From NCBI GenBank assembly GCA_041402125.1, contig JAWKSY010000023.1, forward strand, positions 1 through 64,000: a stretch of DNA of 64,000 bases, given 5' to 3'. Shown in pieces: positions 61,256-64,000 of this stretch. A model generated the notes under the pieces. That model saw nothing but the letters and a program-made list of their open reading frames with translations. It searched no databases and had not been told where the DNA came from. Source of the DNA: JAWKSY01 sp041402125 (GTDB lineage: Bacteria; Planctomycetota; GCA-002687715; DRQF01). Numbering within the stretch: the first letter of the stretch is position 1; each line of letters begins with the position of its first letter. Both the position numbers and the translations under genes were made by a program.

Positions 61256-62302
61256 ATGAAGACGCGCCGCCTCGCTCACGTTCCGATCCTGCTCGCCCTG
61301 ATCCTCGCCGCCGCGCCCTTGGCGGCCCAGGACGCCCCTCCCCCGCCGGCGGAGCCGACCGGGCCGCGCGCCTTCGCACTCCGCGCCGCGCTCTGGCGTC
61401 TGGAGGGCGCCTCGTTCCGGGAGCGGCTGGCCCGATCCCTGGCCGGAGAGGAACTCCGCTCCGATCTCGTCCGCCGCCGCCTCGCCGGCGAGGCCCGCTC
61501 GGGCGGTCTCCTGATCGATCTCGAGTCGAGCGGGCGGGGCTCCGCCCGCCTCGCCTCCGAACGGCCCGACCGGCATCCCGATCCGGGCGAACCGAGCCGG
61601 CTCCACGGCCTCGAGGCCTCCTTCGAACCGGACGGGGCCGCCGATCGTCGCGGGGTCCGCGGTCACGCCGAGGTGCGCGTCGTTCCGATGAGGGACCTCG
61701 CCTCGGCCCGGCTCCGCGGCTGGCGTTTCGGCGTCTCCACGTCGCGACCGGACGAGCAGCCCTGGGCCCTGCTCCTGACCGGCCCGGAGAACGCGTGGTA
61801 CGGCGCGGCTCTCGAACCGAAGCTGGAGGGCGAGGCCGGCGCGCGGCTCACGCGGCGCCTCGCGGTGGAATGGTGGCGGATCCCCGCCGCCGCCGCTCCG
61901 GCGGAGACCGGACTCGACTCGGCGGCCGCCCTGGCCTTCCTCGATCGCCTCGCGGGCGAGGAGATCGCGGGGGCCGAGCGACGCGCGGCCGCCGTCTTCG
62001 GGGACGGCGACCGGGGCGAGCTCGAGATCGTCGACGGCTCGCCGGTCCTGGCCCGCCAGGAGGGACGGTTCTCGACCTCCACGTCGTTCTCGGGCTTCTC
62101 CCGGGTCTCGACCTTCCTCACCTGGTCGCTGACGGAGGCTCCGGAGGGCCGGCGCCGCGTCGCGCTCTCCTGGCGACGGGAGGAGGGCGAGGCGATCGAA
62201 CGCACCCTCCTCCTCGCCCCGGGCGAGGCGGGCTGCGCGCGCATCGAGGGCGATCCGAAGGGACTGACGCTCGTCTTCGTCCGCGCCGGCCGGACCTTCT
62301 GA
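61256..62302 (+). CDS. Secreted protein of unknown function
   Basis: 348 residues with signal peptide MKTRRLAHVPILLALILAAAPLAAQ, then a Pro-rich linker. No family is recognised. The sequence alternates helical Ala/Leu/Arg stretches with beta-like segments (RGWRFGVSTSRPDEQPWALLL, RFSTSTSFSGFSRVSTFLTWSL). It starts 85 bases after the Clp-like gene and ends with a hairpin (GGCGGAA/TTCCGCC, 62304-62339), so it may be the second gene of that unit. Confidence 0.5.
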   Translation: MKTRRLAHVPILLALILAAAPLAAQDAPPPPAEPTGPRAFALRAALWRLEGASFRERLARSLAGEELRSDLVRRRLAGEARSGGLLIDLESSGRGSARLASERPDRHPDPGEPSRLHGLEASFEPDGAADRRGVRGHAEVRVVPMRDLASARLRGWRFGVSTSRPDEQPWALLLTGPENAWYGAALEPKLEGEAGARLTRRLAVEWWRIPAAAAPAETGLDSAAALAFLDRLAGEEIAGAERRAAAVFGDGDRGELEIVDGSPVLARQEGRFSTSTSFSGFSRVSTFLTWSLTEAPEGRRRVALSWRREEGEAIERTLLLAPGEAGCARIEGDPKGLTLVFVRAGRTF

Positions 62303-62404
62303 GGGCGGAAAATTCCGCGCGGGACGAACCGCTTCCGCCATCCCCCGGGCCATGATCCCGGAACCGGACGACCCGTGGGGGGCCGCCGGATTCCGAGGTG
62401 AGAC

Positions 62405-64000
62405 GTGACCGAGGCCCGGGATCCCGAAGCCCTGCTCCGACTCGACCGCGAGCTCGCGTCGCTCTCGCGCCGGCTCGTCGCGGACGAGGCGAGCGGAGCC
62501 GACGCGCGGCAGGAGGCCTGGCTGGCCGCCTTCCGACGCCCTCCGTCGGAGGAGGCGCCGCGCGCCGGCTGGCTCGCGCGTGCGCTCCGGTTCCGGGTCG
62601 GGCGGGGACGGCGCGACGCGGCGCTCCGCCGGGAGCGTGAGGACGAGGCCGCGCGGCTCGATCGTCGCGAGGCCTCGCTTCCCCCGGACGAGCTCCTCGC
62701 CCGCCAGGAGGTGCGCCTCGCCCTCGTCCGCGCGGTGACGAACCTCGACGAGCCCTACCGGCAGACGATCGCCCTGCGCTTCTTCGAGGGGCTCGGCCCG
62801 CTCGAGATCGCCCGTCTCACCGGCGTCCCGCCCGAGACGGTGCGCACGCGGACCCGCCGGGGTCTCGATCGGCTCCGGGCCGAGCTCGACGAGCGCCACG
62901 GGGGCCGCGCCGCCTGGGCGCTCGTCCTCGTGCCGGGCGCCGTCCTCACCGCCGCGGGAACCGCGGCCGCGGCGTCGAGCCTCGCTTCCTCCGGCTCCCT
63001 GGCCTCCCACGCCCTCGAAGGAGTGCTCCTCGTGTCCGGCAAGACCAAGATCGCCCTCGCCGCCGCCGCGCTCGTCGTCGTCGGCGCGACCGCCTGGTAC
63101 CTGAACCGGGAATCCGACCTCGATCGCCTCGACACGGGGAGCGGAACCTACCGCGAGGACGGCGGCCCCGAGGCGCGACGCGACCTCTCCGACCTCGGCG
63201 GGAAGAAGGACTCGAACGGCGAGACCGCGCCGGCGGAGGCGGGAGAACCGGAGACCGCACCCGCGACCACGCCCGAGGAGGAGACGGCCACCGACGGCAC
63301 CACCGGTCGCCTCGAGATCACGGTCGTCTACGCGAGCGGCGGCGTCGCCCGCGATCTGCCGGTGAACCTCCTCCCCTTCGGCCCGACCGATCCCTTCTTT
63401 CGCCAGCGGACCCTGCGAACCGACGAGAACGGCAAGCTCGTGGCCGATCCCTGGCCGGTGGGCCGGACGCTCGCCATGACGCCGATCGGCGGCCAGAAGC
63501 GCATCCCGGTGCGCGCCGGCGAGACGACGGTCGAGACGCTCGAGATCGCGGCCGGGACGCGGATCTTCGGCGTCGTCCGCACCGAGGACGGCTCGCCCGT
63601 GCCCGGCGCCGAGATCATCGCCGCCGACATGGGCTCGGCCGTCGAGGGCGCGATCGCCCACGCGGACGCGAGCGGACGCTACGAGCTCCCGTCGTTCGCG
63701 CCGGACCAGATCGGCCTGGTGGGAGCGCGCACGGCCGGCCGACTTCCCTCGGCGATGGTGATGGTGATGCCCTCGGTCGGCCACGAGAAGGAGCTCGACC
63801 TCGTGCTCGGCGGGCCCTCGGGCCGGCTCCTGATCGAGGTCGTCGATCTCGAGGGACGGCCCGTGCCCGGCGCCGTCGTCGAGATCGAGCACGACGACTT
63901 CGACCAGTTCCGCCTGCCGAGCGGGGACTCCGCGATGGACTTCAAGGGCGACCGGGTCCTGAGCGACGCGGCCGGCGTCGTGGATCTGCCCTGGTTCCCG
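62405..64000 (+). CDS. ECF-type sigma factor fused to membrane helices and carboxypeptidase-regulatory repeats (3' end outside window)
   Basis: At least 532 residues, GTG start with GAGGTG 5 bases upstream. Residues ~1-90 resemble sigma region 2 (ADARQEAWLAAFRRPPS). Residues ~105-165 are region 4 (LDEPYRQTIALRFFEGLGPLEIARLTGVPPETVRTRTRRGLDRLRAEL). Two hydrophobic segments follow (ALVLVPGAVLTAAGTAAAA, and KIALAAAALVVVGATAWYL near 220). After an acidic Pro/Thr linker come CarboxypepD_reg-like modules (LEITVVYASGGVARDLPVNLLP, RIFGVVRTEDGSPVPGAEIIAADM, LLIEVVDLEGRPVPGAVVEIE). The layout puts DNA-binding parts in the cytoplasm and beta domains outside, like planctomycete sigma factors with C-terminal extensions. 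The end is missing. Confidence 0.8.
   Translation, partial: MTEARDPEALLRLDRELASLSRRLVADEASGADARQEAWLAAFRRPPSEEAPRAGWLARALRFRVGRGRRDAALRREREDEAARLDRREASLPPDELLARQEVRLALVRAVTNLDEPYRQTIALRFFEGLGPLEIARLTGVPPETVRTRTRRGLDRLRAELDERHGGRAAWALVLVPGAVLTAAGTAAAASSLASSGSLASHALEGVLLVSGKTKIALAAAALVVVGATAWYLNRESDLDRLDTGSGTYREDGGPEARRDLSDLGGKKDSNGETAPAEAGEPETAPATTPEEETATDGTTGRLEITVVYASGGVARDLPVNLLPFGPTDPFFRQRTLRTDENGKLVADPWPVGRTLAMTPIGGQKRIPVRAGETTVETLEIAAGTRIFGVVRTEDGSPVPGAEIIAADMGSAVEGAIAHADASGRYELPSFAPDQIGLVGARTAGRLPSAMVMVMPSVGHEKELDLVLGGPSGRLLIEVVDLEGRPVPGAVVEIEHDDFDQFRLPSGDSAMDFKGDRVLSDAAGVVDLPWFP

Noticed and set aside
1..64000. CRISPR array, prophage, insertion sequence or toxin-antitoxin pair
   Set aside because: I saw no spaced direct repeats, transposase, integrase, phage structural genes or small paired toxin genes in either strand.

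Overview
This is a GC-rich (roughly 70% by eye) bacterial chromosome segment with tightly packed genes, mostly on the minus strand. A planctomycete or close relative is my best guess. The reasons are an extracytoplasmic-function-type sigma factor fused to a membrane anchor and carboxypeptidase-regulatory domains, a second MnmE-like GTPase beside coaX, a Ser/Thr kinase with a DLG motif, many large secreted proteins, and an octaheme/HEAT/TPR lipoprotein. No 16S rRNA or single decisive marker is present, so the phylum is an inference. I recognised no tRNA, rRNA, CRISPR array, insertion sequence or prophage.

Layout. 1-6.2 kb: the 5' part of an EF-G-like GTPase gene, an OmpA/Pal lipoprotein, prepilin peptidase and a large Ig-like lipoprotein. 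6.5-10.9 kb: a compact operon of a GspC-like PDZ protein, coaX, an MnmE paralogue and pyrB. 11.1-15.7 kb: pilT, obg, rpmA, rplU and rng. 16-21.6 kb: a type IV pilus alignment/secretin set, pilM-pilN-pilO then pilQ. 21.7-25.4 kb: a regulatory PTS set, hpf, yvcK, ptsH and ptsI. 25.8-27.6 kb: a plus-strand beta-helix exoprotein. 27.7-30.4 kb: truA, a pentapeptide-repeat protein and a HEAT-like membrane-anchored protein. 30.6-38.6 kb: nrdR, a degenerate anaerobic-RNR-like ATP-cone protein, a cupredoxin/parvulin fusion and smc. 38.7-44.4 kb: radC, ogt, Trm112-like, phosphoesterase, yidC and mnmE. 44.5-51.8 kb: a hotdog thioesterase, a SnoaL/histidine-phosphatase fusion, the octaheme cytochrome, a PP2C/SpoIIE phosphatase, a PATAN/MshEN protein and a glycosyltransferase. 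51.8-54.6 kb: trkA-trkH. 54.8-64 kb: a GT-C membrane protein, a kinase-peptidase pair, a single-ring Clp-like AAA+ protein, a secreted unknown, and the sigma-factor fusion running off the end.

How genes work together. The pilus/secretion parts (prepilin peptidase, PilT, PilMNO, secretin, GspC-like protein) lie in several separate transcription units; the assembly ATPase, platform protein and pilins are not here. nrdR has a promoter whose spacer is filled by a good NrdR-box-like palindrome, and its downstream gene encodes a protein that also carries an ATP-cone. TrkA and TrkH form a complete potassium uptake pair.

Data quality. Six genes (the Ig-like lipoprotein, coaX, smc, the cupredoxin/parvulin gene, the PP2C phosphatase and the Clp-like gene) each carry one frame break. 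Five are repaired by adding one G or C, usually in a short homopolymer, and one by adding a GC dinucleotide. Since smc is among them, consensus indel errors are likelier than real pseudogenes.
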